Origin: Dermacentor variabilis
Taxonomy: Eukaryota; Arthropoda; Arachnida; Ixodida; Ixodidae
Assembly (NCBI RefSeq): GCF_050947875.1
Contig: NC_134577.1
Span: 66,591,639-66,655,638, forward strand
Reading direction: 5' to 3'
DNA: 64,000 nt
This document shows, piece by piece, positions 8,377-19,674 of the stretch; within the stretch, counting starts at the first letter, position 1; each line of letters begins with the position of its first letter. Position numbers and translations under genes: made by a program. The notes beneath the pieces are model-generated. The model ran no database searches and was not told the origin of the DNA. It saw nothing but the letters and a program-made list of their open reading frames with translations.

Positions 8377-9870
8377 AGCCAAAAGAGCGCAGACCAGCCA
8401 TTGCGGGTTTTTCATGCAAGGATCGACAACCGCAAAAACACAGCATATAAAAATCTAGTTATGACATCATACCTGCCGCGGTGCAACGAGTATGTCACAA
8501 ACGCTGGCAATATATGATTTCTACAACAGTTACCCTGATTTTCATACGCTAAAACAAGTTTGCTCAGGACGAGTAGTTCATGGTGTAATATCGAATTTTC
8601 GCATTTCTTCACAAAAACGCTCGGCAGTAACACGAGTACTTAATTAACACTACAGTTTAAATTCTGCAAGCACCACTTGCTTCTTTGACTGCTTCTTTAA
8701 ATTAGGCGATTCATCACGTGTCTATATTAAGTGGCGATAATTTAAGTAAAGGTAATGAAGGCTTACAGCTATTTGCAGAATACGAAAGGGAGTGTACCAA
8801 TATATATTCCCTTTTCCGTGCTAGACGTTCCACTAACATGAGGAATTTACTGGTGGTTGTTGTTTGAGGAATATACATGACGAATCTGTTTGGTGAACTG
8901 ACACAGGCTGCTCGGCCCAAATTCTTTAAGTGAAATATGCCTTTTGGACCGTACGGCTGCAGCCTGAAAGTCGAAGCGTCAATCATAAGTAGTATGTGAC
9001 ATATTGAAGATATCGTAATTCCCCTGTGGGAGGTCAAAAATCAAGGGAAATATGTAGGGCTGGTGGTGTTTTCTTTATGAAGATTTTCGAGTTTCTCCTT
9101 TATGTACCGACGAAGCGAATAGTTCTCCATTTGTAAAATAAAACAACGCTGGATCGAGACATGGTGAGGCAAAAGGTGCTTGAATTTTCATTTTCTAACT
9201 GACTAAGCTGCGCTGTAGTACCTCGAGAATGCTTTAGGCATTCCAATTGACACTGTAAAGAACTTCTTCGTGGTTTCAATTCGAAGTTGTAGTGAACTGA
9301 TGGGTTCCGCGAACAGTGTGTGCTTCGCCACAGCGACAGCTGGTTGCTGCCGCTGCGTGAGGGGTGTGCTATATTGTCGATAAAAGCTACTCAGGGCAAC
9401 CATGAAACATTTCATCGCTTGCAGTTGATTGGCTCTCGATCTTAACCACGAAAGTTTTCTCTCAGCTGATTGCTACTATGGTATTTGTGAACTAACTATG
9501 TAAATACTCTACATGACGCGCCATCGTGTTATCAGCCATGAGCAATTCGTATTTTGGAGGCCTTTTCAGAGAGGGGTGAAAGTAGCATCAAACTTTTTCA
9601 TAATCAATGCGCGCCTAACGTTTTCTTTTACGCATTAATAAATGGCCATATTTGACTGGAACAACTCACCAGAGTAATAAGAATCATGATGACAGCGTAG
9701 CTGGGCAGTGTCTTTCTAACACGGATAACATATGTTGACGCCAATTACCAAGATTTTTCTTCCATGTAAAATGCAATGTCTCTCATAGCTAAATACTAAG
9801 GTAATGTTAAGTGTTTAGCCAAGCATCATACACAACTTCGCGTGTTCAATTTGCAGACATTCTTTTTACC
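8377..9870. other. Non-coding stretch, nothing recognised
   Basis: AT-rich sequence with only short frames that differ between copies A and B. I see no repeat family, RNA or gene. Confidence 0.4.
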
Positions 9871-10059
9871 GAAAATTTATGGAGAGACACGGCGCATATA
9901 AGCATTGCAAAACCAGTAGACCCCTTCAACGCTACACAGCTTGCGATATCCAAGTCCCCAATTTTCTCGACTCACGCGCTTTTGAAGAAGAAACTGTGGT
10001 TCAGGCATGGCAGCATAAAGAAGCCGACATACCCTTCAATAAGTACGGCTTGAGCCACC

Positions 10060-10705
10060 CATACCCCAAGCATACACCAAGGGAACGAGCGCGCGCGGCA
10101 GCCGAGCGAGGCGCAGCGAGCACCGTCCTGGCCGTGACGTCACTTGCGAGAGGGCGCCACTCCAAATTCTCGCCGCTAATAGCGCCCCCATCTCTCCGAC
10201 TTGCACGCGTGAGGATGCGGCCCGCACCCTCCCCGCCTTCCTCCCACGAGAGCCCGAAGATACACCGCCTCACCAAGCCACCGTCGTTTTCGGCTCACCC
10301 TCGCAAGCTTTCGCTCGCACCTACGGCGAGCGGCGGCGATATTATCGCACTTGGACTTTACAGTGACCGACTGTGATTGTCTGTCTATGCTCCTTTCTTT
10401 CTTTATCTCTACTTTGTTATCACTTTACCTCCCTCTCCCCTCTCTCCCCAGCGTAGGGTAGCAAACCGGATCTTCCCATCTGGTAAAAAAAAACCTGCCT
10501 TTCCCCTTTCCTCTGTCTTTCTCTCTTTACACAGAACATCACGGCGACGGCGACTGTGGAAACACGCCTGGTGTGTCCATACAACTGCTGTTGAAATAAA
10601 AGAAAACCTGTAGACTTGTGTGACCCTCCAAATCACAGCACAATTTCCAGCGAAGCTGTTTCTTTCGAGCAGTTGCAATAAAAATTTCAGTGCCCTGTAA
10701 TTAAA
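10060..10705 (+). repeat. Dispersed repeat, 3' portion with poly(A) signal
   Basis: Homologous to 19880-20395. It contains pyrimidine-rich stretches, CAGCGTAGGGTAGCAAACC, and ends ~20 nt after an AATAAA (10677-10682), as a reverse-transcribed or LTR-derived 3' end would. Relative to the 17.7-20.4 kb copy, about 2.3 kb (7800-10060) is inserted between its two parts. The frame 9879-10376 is not conserved as protein and I do not call it a gene. Confidence 0.5.
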
Positions 10706-11018
10706 CACATGACCTTTGCCGACCTAAGATTACTTCCACCATTTTATATTCAATCTTGCAATCTGCCATGTGAAGATCATGTCTAATATACGCCAACCTC
10801 CTATTAATGAGAGTAGCGAGTCCTCTGCCCTGTTCATTATCCTTAACTTCCGCTTTGAAATTCGTTAAGGTCACGTTAGACGTCAGTGTTTCCTGTAACA
10901 TGATAACTTGAGGCTTGACACCATGCGTTCTAACAAACTGCTGCAGAGACGCCTTCTTATGATTGAACCCCCTACAATTCCACTGCCAAATACTAAATGA
11001 ACTATTTAATAGAGCCAT
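10701..11018 (-). pseudogene. LINE ORF2, N-terminal endonuclease fragment
   Basis: Starts at an ATG overlapping the ORF1 stop (MALLNSSFSIWQWNCRGF). QWNCRGF and IMLQETL are the first two motifs of the apurinic-like endonuclease that nicks target DNA; GRGLATLI continues the domain. The frame ends after about 105 codons, where the element is cut off, so the DFN and SDH catalytic motifs and the whole RT are absent. Non-functional. Confidence 0.75.
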
Positions 11019-13013
11019 CTTGACCACGGAAATTTGGTGAAGTAGTTTTGAGCTCAAGTCCACTCGGCGACTTACCCTGCTGGGCTAGCGGCCGAGTGCA
11101 CTCCCGCTCCATAACAGGGACCACTGTCTCGTTTAGATATATTTCAATTTTGCCTAATCTCTGATCCGTGATATCTTCCCGTCCTTCTATCCGCTCCAGT
11201 CTACTAATGATCTGATTTACACTTTCTTGCAATGTCGCCATCATTGCTTTAAGCTCGGAACCGACTTTACCCTGAATCCGTACGGTCGAGGATAAGGCCC
11301 TCTTTTTCGGAGCAGGCGTCTCATCGTCCGCCATGTTCTGTTCTGCGACCTCCACAGACCTTGGTACCTCAACCGAGTTATCATGTTTCCCAGTCTGTCT
11401 TAAGCTATCGTTGTTACCGGAAGGTAAGCCGTTCCTAAGTTCAGCTATCTCTTTGATAAGCCCGTCAATGGCTGCTTTTAAACTACGATTCTCTCTCTCC
11501 AATTGCGCAATCCTATCCCTATCCTTATTACCATCCACATGCTCCTGGCGCTGCTCGGGCGCTCGGCCGGCGCTGATGCCACCCTTGACCTTGTCAGCCC
11601 AGGTGGTCTGGCTCCCAGCTGCGCCGCCGCCGCCACCAGCTGCAGGAAAGCGCACCCGCGCCTCCATAGAAACAGATCGGCTCCTGGTCGTACGAGTCCC
11701 AGAAGGTGGCCGCTGCCTCGACCTGGAGCGGCTCCTAGAGCGCGCGCGTCCCTTAGAGCGTCGGCGGGCGCTCACCAGCTGCACCATCTCGGCTGCCTCT
11801 TGTTCCGCCGTTAGCTCCGCCCTGGCTCTCTCCTGTCGTCGAACACGCACGACGTAGGGAAGCTGGTATCGTTGTCTGCATTGTTTATCCGCGGTCAGGT
11901 GTCGTCCGCCACAAAGCTTGCAACAAGGCACACAGTTGTGATCCTCTTCAGGGTTCCGAGCCCCGCATCCTCGGCATTCAAAACAATCGGGGGCTGGGCA
12001 GACGTCCGCCCGATGTCCAAGCTTGCCACACACATAACATACATCCAACTGCTTTCGATACAGGAAGCACCGTACCAGAGTTGGCCCATATCTGACGAAA
12101 TTGGGCACCTTTAACCCATCGAAAACAATGATGACTGATCCTGTGTTTTTGATGCGTTTGGCCGCCATAGCCAGCGGATTGCGATCGTTAACAATGTTCC
12201 GCTCAAGTGTCGCGGGGCCATCCATAATGTCTACATTGCGAATGACCCCCTTACACGTAGTGTGTGGGGCCGTCTCGTACGCACTGACTTCAAAATCCTT
12301 GTCTGCCACTCTGATTGACCTGAGTCTCACATATCGTTCAGCGTTGCTCCTTTCTGGCGTACTAGCCACCAAGATATTTTGCATAAAGTTCGGGCAAATA
12401 ACATCTTCCCGAATCTGTTCAATACCGAGGCCTGCCGCCTCTACGATTGCCTTGCCCACCGCTGTAGAGCTAACTTTCTCCAAATTCAGTCCACCCCGTG
12501 GGCGAATGACTATTTTGATGTGTTCTTGTGGCATCGGTGGCATGCGCGACGCCTTCACAATGCGATTCTTGATCGCCGAGCCTCCGCGCCGTTCACCTGC
12601 GCCCCGTCGTTCAGGCATCTCACTTGGCGAACCGCCATTACCTAATCCATGCCTCGTCGTAGTTCTAGATTTTCGGTTGGACACTGTCCGCCATCCCAGG
12701 TCTTCAGTAAAGTCCTCCGCCGGGAGCACTTCCCCTTCAACGTGCATTGCTGCCATGCCGCGCTAGGTCTACCAGACGCTAGCTCGCGGCCAGCGTGGCG
12801 TGAGCACAAAAGTTCCAATGAAGTCCAAAAAAGGGGTGGCCCACCTCAAAATCAGGTATCCGCTGAATCTTCTCTTCTTCACGGATCCGATGATATCAAA
12901 TTTACACCACTAGGTGACCAAAAAAGGCTCGGAAGCTTCGAAAAAGACGGACCCATAAAAGCCCACAAGCCTCCTTCGAACTTCGTCGTCGTCTCCCCTA
13001 CACGTAGTCTCCA
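10706..13013 (-). mobile_element. 3'-truncated I-clade LINE, copy A
   Basis: On the minus strand: 5' UTR (about 12760-13013), a full ORF1 and the first ~100 codons of ORF2, then an abrupt end at about 10706-10712 against the AATTAAA end of an unrelated repeat. The 5' side abuts an RTE LINE end directly. Loss of the 3' rather than the 5' part is not what target-primed reverse transcription gives, so later deletion or recombination is likely. Confidence 0.75.
11002..12756 (-). CDS. LINE ORF1 protein with zinc knuckles
   Basis: 584 residues. A conserved ORF1 core (HIKIVIRPRGGL at 79-90 through VPNFVRYGP at 218-225) is followed by a cysteine-rich region with zinc knuckles starting CYVCGKLGHRADVC (240-253), then C-x2-C groups to residue 293. 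An Arg/Ser-rich stretch follows (about 330-370) and then a coiled-coil-like region with RIAQLERENRSLK. Such proteins bind the element's RNA and form the ribonucleoprotein used for retrotransposition. The frame is intact although the element has lost most of ORF2, so it could be expressed but not autonomous. ORF2 starts in another frame, overlapping the last 17 nt. The + strand frames opposite it are shadows. Confidence 0.8.
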   Translation of the reverse strand: MAAMHVEGEVLPAEDFTEDLGWRTVSNRKSRTTTRHGLGNGGSPSEMPERRGAGERRGGSAIKNRIVKASRMPPMPQEHIKIVIRPRGGLNLEKVSSTAVGKAIVEAAGLGIEQIREDVICPNFMQNILVASTPERSNAERYVRLRSIRVADKDFEVSAYETAPHTTCKGVIRNVDIMDGPATLERNIVNDRNPLAMAAKRIKNTGSVIIVFDGLKVPNFVRYGPTLVRCFLYRKQLDVCYVCGKLGHRADVCPAPDCFECRGCGARNPEEDHNCVPCCKLCGGRHLTADKQCRQRYQLPYVVRVRRQERARAELTAEQEAAEMVQLVSARRRSKGRARSRSRSRSRQRPPSGTRTTRSRSVSMEARVRFPAAGGGGGAAGSQTTWADKVKGGISAGRAPEQRQEHVDGNKDRDRIAQLERENRSLKAAIDGLIKEIAELRNGLPSGNNDSLRQTGKHDNSVEVPRSVEVAEQNMADDETPAPKKRALSSTVRIQGKVGSELKAMMATLQESVNQIISRLERIEGREDITDQRLGKIEIYLNETVVPVMERECTRPLAQQGKSPSGLELKTTSPNFRGQDGSIK

Positions 13014-13155
13014 GGCGGGGTGGTGAAATTAAGAAATTTGCAGGCGTAAGTTGCAATCGATTGCCGCTGGACAAGGGTAATTGGAGATCGGAGGGAGAGG
13101 CCTTCGTCCTGCAGTGGACATAAAATAGGCTGGTGATGACGACGACGACGACGAC

Positions 13156-13207
<52 letters not shown>
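13014..13207 (+). mobile_element. RTE LINE 3' end with (ACG/ATG)n tail (unit 2)
   Basis: Begins GGCGGGGTGGTGAAATT and covers the last ~115 bp of the RTE coding region plus the trinucleotide tail 13135-13207. Upstream it is joined to I-LINE 5' UTR sequence. His-rich and Met-rich frames across the tail are artefacts. Confidence 0.65.
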
Positions 13208-14480
13208 TATGCTATAAGTATGTATAGCCTTGCGCATAGAGGACACGGACGCAATAAAGAACGACGGGACACAAGTTCTGCGGCACTGACCATCGTTGTC
13301 TACACTAACATCCAGCGAAAAAGGACGCGGCTCATGCAACAGCCCTGCGACGTACATGGAGACACAAGCGAAGCTTGTGTACGAATAGTCCGTATACGCC
13401 GTACATGTTTTCCACGGTGCCTGAAACAACGCCATTCGATATTCGCTTCACATGCAAAAATGACTTGGAACCCAGCATGTTCACTCATGCGGGTACTCGT
13501 TTTGCTGCCGTAAACTACGCGATAACGTGGATTTTGCCTTCGCTGCGGGCTCGGGATAGAATAGCAGTTTACGGCCGTACGGCATTCTTTGTCTACTAGA
13601 TTCGCTATCCGGAAGGAAAGCTCGCGGAGGGCACGGCGGTTTCGTGCATTTTGGATACAAATAAAAGGTGAGCTGAACGCCATCGGGTGCGCGTGTCGAC
13701 TTCGTAACTTGCGCAGCGATTGTTCCGTTAGGGCAGGTTTAACGAGACCTGAATAACAAGACGTACCTTAACGGTTTCCGGGCCCTGTGTCTTTCGTACA
13801 CGTGAATCAGCCGCACTTGAGCACTCGCGCCTGCGAAACAAGCAAGCCGCATATGACTAGCCTGTACAGAAACAGGGCTGCGCACGCGTCGATGCCTCGC
13901 TGTTTTGTTTTAAAGCGCAGCTATTGATGGGCCGTTCCTGCAGCGAGCGTCGGCGGCGGCCCCGTAATGAAAGATGAAAGAGCGAACGCGGAGAGGCAGA
14001 TGAAAGACGCGAGCCGCGAACGGCGGAGACCAATGAGAGCGGCCCTTTCAGTGACGTGCGCGCGGGAAACTGGTTGCGTGCAGGCCCGTTCGAGCGCTCT
14101 TAACAAAGCATCGTTCCATGCACTGAAGCCCAAAAGTAACTGGAACGCCAATGCATTTCTCCGCAAAGTTCGGGAATTAATATCTCGAAACTGATCTCAT
14201 CCCGAGAATTCGTTCCAAATGGATCCGCCTTGTGAACTCCACGGCTAGAATTTGTAAATTGCAATATGGGCCATAAAGTAACTTGTTAAAAACTTTATTA
14301 GTGAATTTTTCCTTAGACGATTATGCATTTCAATTTTTTGTGCAAGTACATTCCGCCTCTTCGAGTAGATCAGCTCATGAACTAGAATTGTGGTATCTGC
14401 CACAAGCAATGTTTAAAAATTTGTGAAAGTGTTCGCTGAGACAGCTGTATATACAGAATTCTGAGCAACTTACCCTGAGG
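13208..14480. repeat. Shared upstream DNA of GT31 unit 2
   Basis: Homologous to 302-1560 and nearly identical to 53073-54345. No gene recognised; the short frames are not conserved across the four units. Confidence 0.6.
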
Positions 14481-14485
14481 ATAAT

Positions 14486-14497
14486 TATATGTAAAAG
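14486..14497 (+). promoter_or_regulatory. TATA-like box upstream of GT31 copy 2
   Basis: TATATGTAAAAG aligns with TATATAAAAG of unit 1, about 610 bp before the chosen ATG, with the same downstream GCGCGC and CATTCATG strings. One substitution weakens the match to a TATA box. Confidence 0.35.
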
Positions 14498-15095
14498 CAA
14501 CGCGCGACACATCCATAGCGCGCGCCCATTCATGTTCTTTCCACTTTTACTTACGCGCACGACACAACATACGGTGTATCTGACGCGACATCGGCTGAGA
14601 AAGCACGCGGTTACCGGCAGGGCGAGACAAGGCATTTCGGAGAACTAACAACTCGAACTCACATCCAGCCGACCTTAAACCACGTGTTATCGCTAGATGT
14701 CGCCCGCGCCGTCGCGTGAAAGCCCGTCGCCTATTCTAGACAGGCATCTTGCCTTTGTGCGTGAACAAAAAGCTGTTGCTCGTGCAGGGCTCTTGCTGAA
14801 GCGAGCCCATCAAATGTCGTAGTGTACGCGGCCAAGAATATTTAAATTATTTCTTCTGAGTCAGAAACACAATAAGGCTAGTTCAAACCACTTGCTAGCA
14901 CAAGGAAGAACGAGAAGAATGACGCAGATTTTCCATCAACCGACGCTTAAGCAATAAACAAATGAAAAAAAACGATAAAGAACAAGCAATAAGAAATACG
15001 AACGCTGCCGCCACATGTTAGCGACACCACAAGTGCAACAAAAACGGTATGTGAAACTGACTTTTCCTTTGGCGATCAAAATTCCCAACCTCACC

Positions 15096-16073
15096 ATGAA
15101 AGGTCTCAATCTAGCTCGTACGTTTTCGATACTCTCAGCGCTCTCCGTTGGTTTTGTCACCATACACTACAAGTATGCCCGTTACCAGATTAAACGATCT
15201 CCTTCGTCGACGCATTGCGGTCCTGGAAAGAGGATGCCTACCTTCAAGTACGTAACACAGACGGCAAAATTTTGTGAATGGGCTGCTAATCGAACTTCGG
15301 TGCTTATCGGTGTCGCTTCAAGCACGGACCACTTCGAGGCTCGGGCAGCGATCCGGGATACTTGGGGCGGCACGGCCCTCAAAATGGACTTCGTTGTCGT
15401 CTTCCTGCTGGGAAAGACACTGGACCAGGAAGTACAGCGCAAGGTATTCGCAGAACAGGACCTTTACGGTGATATCGTTCAGGGAGACTTTCTCGACACC
15501 TATAGGAACCTCACCTACAAGACTGTGATGCTGATCCGCTGGGCTCGGGTAAAGTGCTCGGGCGTTCATTTCGTGCTCAAGACCGACGACGACATGCTGG
15601 TCAGCGTATGGGACCTCGCCATCGTCGTCAACGGTTTGGAGGGAGTCAAACGCACAATGTGGGGCTATCTGCATCGCAATTCTACACCACATCGCAATGT
15701 ATCCTCCAAGTGGTATGTATCTCGGAAAGAATACGCGCCAGATACCTATCCCCCATATCTCTCGGGGTCCGGGTACCTAATATCTGGTGACAGCATTGCC
15801 GCACTTGAGGAGCTCACACACGACGAGTGCTTCTTCCCTTTTGAAGACGTCTACCTGACCTCCATCGTTGCGGAGAGAGCTCAAGTGAGTCGCTTAGGTT
15901 TCGATGGCTTCTCCGATGAACACAAGTGGTTCCACCAGCCATGCTCGACCCCCAGGGTCGTAACGTCTCATGATTGGAGCGCAGCGGCATTGCGACAAGA
16001 ATGGAGTCGCGCTGTATCCCGGTTGGACTTCGGGCTGTGCGCGGGAATAAAGAAAAGCCAGATGGTGTCGTAG
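15096..16073 (+). CDS. Beta-1,3-galactosyltransferase-like protein, GT31 copy 2
   Basis: 325 residues from the conserved MKGL start, in ACCATGA context; the frame is open upstream to an ATG at 15015, giving 352 residues. Short tail, membrane anchor (about 10-26) and GT31 domain with AAIRDTWG, FLLG, YGDIVQGDF, KTDDDM, SGSGYL and EDVYLT are all intact. Two further potential N-glycosylation sites lie in RNSTPHRNVSSKW. It differs from copy 1 mainly in the stem and near the C-terminus (FDGFSDEHKWFHQ), and from copy 4 at four residues. Predicted Golgi UDP-sugar transferase; acceptor unknown. No intron. Confidence 0.85.
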   Translation: MKGLNLARTFSILSALSVGFVTIHYKYARYQIKRSPSSTHCGPGKRMPTFKYVTQTAKFCEWAANRTSVLIGVASSTDHFEARAAIRDTWGGTALKMDFVVVFLLGKTLDQEVQRKVFAEQDLYGDIVQGDFLDTYRNLTYKTVMLIRWARVKCSGVHFVLKTDDDMLVSVWDLAIVVNGLEGVKRTMWGYLHRNSTPHRNVSSKWYVSRKEYAPDTYPPYLSGSGYLISGDSIAALEELTHDECFFPFEDVYLTSIVAERAQVSRLGFDGFSDEHKWFHQPCSTPRVVTSHDWSAAALRQEWSRAVSRLDFGLCAGIKKSQMVS

Positions 16074-16228
16074 ACCAGAAAAAAACTGTGACCACTTGTT
16101 GTATTCATTTTGGACATAATGTAATCAGCGTTGCACTAGACAGGTAGGTAGAGTTAGCGCGGCCCCACTGCATTTCACATGTTATTGAATGCGAAGCATT
16201 TCTTGGCGATCGTATGCACTTTGACAGC

Positions 16229-16325
<97 letters not shown>
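16229..16325 (+). repeat. (ATCT)n microsatellite after GT31 copy 2
   Basis: About 24 units, at the same distance after the stop as in the other copies. Confidence 0.95.
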
Positions 16326-16616
16326 CCTACGTCTTGGTGCTCTCACAGTATTTTACTTAATTTGCGATGCACCACAATTGACATATTAGCATATTGGCAA
16401 TTAGCCGCCTACGTCTTCGTGCTCACGTGGTCGGTTCGCTTACTTGGTATGCATTAAAATTTGCATAGTATGACAAGAGTGTCTGACGAACATAGATGAT
16501 AGGTCATGGCATGAATATCATGATATGCATGTCATGTATGTCATGAAACATCCGCATACGTCTTGTTATGCACCAGAACGTCTTGTTATGCACAAAAACG
16601 TTTTGTTATGCACCAA
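16326..16616 (+). repeat. Minisatellite remnant, unit 2
   Basis: Roughly two units of the ~120-bp repeat, ending in three short TCTTGTTATGCACCA-like repeats. It joins the I-LINE tail at the shared string AAAATTGCCATAG. Confidence 0.6.
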
Positions 16617-16878
16617 AATTGCCATAGCACACTAGACGTATATCACTTGCTCTGGCCGTGTGGTCGGACCCACGCAAACAAGAATCAAGACTCCGTCAGG
16701 CTACAAGAAGCATTACGCAGCACGGACCTGGCGGAGCAGCTCTGGGCCGTCCAGCGAGCCCACGATGCGGCCAGGGAGTTACAACTCCCGGTCCTACGTG
16801 GAAGTTGCCCGCTCTACGGGGTCTTGCATCCCGTAGCACGCTGGACCTTTCAGTAAACTTATTCCATCCATCCATCCA
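16617..16878 (+). mobile_element. I-clade LINE 3' end (unit 2)
   Basis: Matches 5112-5358: the ORF2 C-terminal zinc-like region, the 3' UTR and the ATTCCATCCATCCATCC tail. Everything upstream that unit 1 keeps (3990-5110) is missing. CTCTGGCCGTGTGGTCGGACC is kept here but deleted in unit 1. Confidence 0.65.
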
Positions 16879-16929
16879 GTAAAAGCGAACAAAATTGTTG
16901 TAGGATATTACTGGTTACGAACACAATGT

Positions 16930-17360
16930 GCTCAGAAATTGTATGTTTTCTAACATTCCTTAGTTCTTACTTTTGGCGCCGACTGTTCGTCAAAAGTAAT
17001 TTGAAACGTCTCCTGTCATGTTTATCGTTTCCGGAGAAGTGCCGCTTCGCTTACAACGAGCTTCTGTTTCGGGGCCACGTCATCAGCGAATTTGGAGTCC
17101 GCCCTGACCCGCAGAAGACAGCTTCCATGTCGAAGTAGCAGCAGCCCATCGACAAGAAGGCAGTGCGTAGATTCCTTGGCATGTGTGCAATCTACAAGCC
17201 CTTGTTCCAGGCCTTTTCACGCATCGCTGAGCCGTTGATGCATCTAACTAAATGTGATGTGGAGTTCAATTGCCGCGCGACTGGCCCCTCGAAACACTAT
17301 ACGTGTATTCGTGGGCTTCTTTCTCGCTCGGAAAAGACACTTTTACGTAGCACGTATTGA
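16930..17360 (+). pseudogene. Gypsy-type reverse transcriptase remnant (unit 2)
   Basis: Two frames broken by a TAG and a shift: CRFAYNELLFRGHVISEFGV, VRPDPQKTA, then KKAVRRFLGMCAIYKP and FSRIAEPLMHLTKCDVEF. These are the Gypsy/Ty3 polymerase segment after the catalytic site. Dead remnant shared with units 1 and 4. Confidence 0.65.
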
Positions 17361-17594
17361 GGAACAGAAAGCTGTATGAGGAGTTTTTCATGTCACTCTA
17401 CAATTTTCACATTGACACCTTTAATCGAATTCTAATATTTAAGAAGTTGAATAATTAAGACTGATTATGTAATTTGGAGGAATGTAAAGAATAGTTTGGG
17501 CATCTCCAAACGATGGCAAACATTACCTTTGTTCCGACCAGCTACGTGGCATTTGCATATTTTTAAAGTCTGGCTAAAGTTATGTGGGACATCT

Positions 17595-17597
<3 letters not shown>

Positions 17598-17679
<82 letters not shown>
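17598..17679. repeat. (TA)n microsatellite
   Basis: About 41 TA units between the AT-rich repeat and the 5' end of the dispersed repeat. Confidence 0.95.
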
Positions 17680-17682
<3 letters not shown>

Positions 17683-17720
17683 CGCAGGGGCAGCAGCGAC
17701 GAGCGAATTTCCCCTACGTG

Positions 17721-19674
17721 CAGTGGCGTAGCTAGGTCGTCTGGCACCCGGGGCCCATAGGTCTTCTATCACCCCCCCCCCCCTGATGTAGTCGAGGAAG
17801 GCGAGGGTATCTACAATTTCAGGGTTTCACAGCCGCCTTGTATACCGCGCACGTTCGCCGAGTGCCCCTCTCCTTCGCTTTCTTTCCCAAAAATTGCGAA
17901 TGCAGCAAATATACACGCTGTTTTTCCTGCGCCAAATAACACAGCGTGCTGCACTGATAACGTGTGATAAGCCCATGTGCACATCTTCTGTCAGACTGTG
18001 AGGCTTGGCAGCCAATACAAATGAGGCATCGTAGAAAATATGGCTCACGTCAAAAGTAACAAAATATATCTTTGTAGTAAAGCTTTAATTACCAATTTTA
18101 GTGGCAATATATTGCATTTGCAAAATTGAAGCCCGACATTCGTATCTTGCCCAACAACAACTTCACAGAAATCGTCGTAGGTATCTATGGCACGCAGTAT
18201 TTTGTCTGTGGGCAGCCCTGAATGAAAACGAAAATTTAATTGTCAGTGACGCTGATCTCCCCACCCTATTAGAAAACGTTTGCTGCCTCCCCGCTGCGCG
18301 GGCGCCAATGCTATGACAATTACGAGTTCTCTTCATCCTGATCAATAAAGTCTTGTTGTCATTTGCTGCTATACGGACAAACGTGATTATCCGAGCTGTA
18401 GCACCACTGCAAGATTGGGAACAGAATAGAGCACGCTTCGCGTCGATTCTTGGCGTGACCATAAAAAAGAATGAAAAGGCCGCGATGAAGCCCGTGCTAG
18501 CGAAAGCTTGCACTATTGTTGGTCTGCACTCGCAATGGAGAGGATTAAGGGATCAACGTCACTGGTCCACTATTTCATATTTCTTTCGCTGCTGCCATAT
18601 ACTGGGCGCCGCCCGCAGTGCCAAAGTACTGTAGGTTGTAGCACCCAAACAGATTTTGTTTAAGAAGTTCTTGTTGAGTTAATACTATGACTTTGAGTCC
18701 TCGATTCTCAAATTGAAGTGCTTCCTCTATAAGTACTAATTACGGGATTATTAAGGATATGGTTATTACTTATCTGCCATATTTTTCGCGTTACCGAGTT
18801 GCTAGTAATCACAAAAAGACATAACTTCATAGAATTTCGATCGGAAAATATCCTTACAAAATTCACCTTTCTTTATATAAAATTCTGTGCAGCTGATACA
18901 GACACTGTACTTGTGACATGAAGTCACACAACAACAATACTTTTCTGAAACTTTCGAGGGTAAGAAGGAAACCGTGAAACATAGCAGCAGGTTTAGCAGC
19001 GGCTTCTCGGAGCGAGTGAGAGACGGGAAGTAAAAGCGAGCCGGGCATCGCGGCGGGCCCGCGACTACAGCCTGTCGAGTCATAGGCCGCCAAACTCTTC
19101 GGCCGAACCGAGTCTGAAGACGATCCAGAGAATCTCATTCGCGACTTTTGACGGCCCCACTTATGCAACGTCGCTCTCAACGAACGCTTCGCCGTAAACG
19201 CGAGCGCCGGGCGCGCTGGTTGAACGCTCTCTCGCTGCTGTCTTTGTTCGTCTTCGCTGCGCGTTCTGAACGGAAGAGGGACCCAAGAGCCCCAACGCCT
19301 TACAGCGCCTCACTGTATGTTTAGCGACCCTTGCTCCCAGCATGAACGCACAGCACGAGCGCACCCCAGATGAAACGTTTCGCTAAGGCGAGTAGCTTAG
19401 CGACCATTTCGCGTATTAAATTTTTTTAGCCCGCACATTCGTGCAATTATTTCGTGGGGCGTTGATAGAGCTGCAGCCGACAATTCTGCCGCGCAACGCA
19501 TCGGGTACATGAGCTCGGGCTACTGGATACCGGAGCATTTTTTGCAATTTGCGCCCAGTCAAGCAAGCGGAAAGAGGGGTGTCTTCAGGCGTATATGACA
19601 CCCCCCCCTCCCCCACTGGCCCCTTGCACCCGGGGCCCAGGGCCCCCCCGGCCGCCCCTGTTGCTACGCCACTG
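17721..19674. mobile_element. hAT-like non-autonomous DNA transposon, copy A
   Basis: The 12-bp inverted ends CAGTGGCGTAGC and GCTACGCCACTG are flanked by a perfect 8-bp target-site duplication, CCTACGTG (17713-17720 and 19675-19682). Eight-base duplications and CAG-starting ends are typical of hAT transposons. The uninterrupted target exists at 7625-7635 in a related repeat. The 1954-bp interior has C-rich subterminal stretches and only short frames (for example 18353-18634), none recognised as a transposase. It is therefore presumably mobilised in trans or extinct. Confidence 0.75.

Noticed and set aside
9879..10376. 165-codon frame identical in length in both copies (also 49750-50247)
   Set aside because: No domain. 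It crosses the boundary of a dispersed repeat whose other copy (19.9 kb) does not keep the frame.
11333..12766. Open + strand frames opposite the LINE ORF1 (and 51205-52638)
   Set aside because: They mirror the GC-rich, Arg/Ser-coding ORF1 on the other strand and have no domain of their own.
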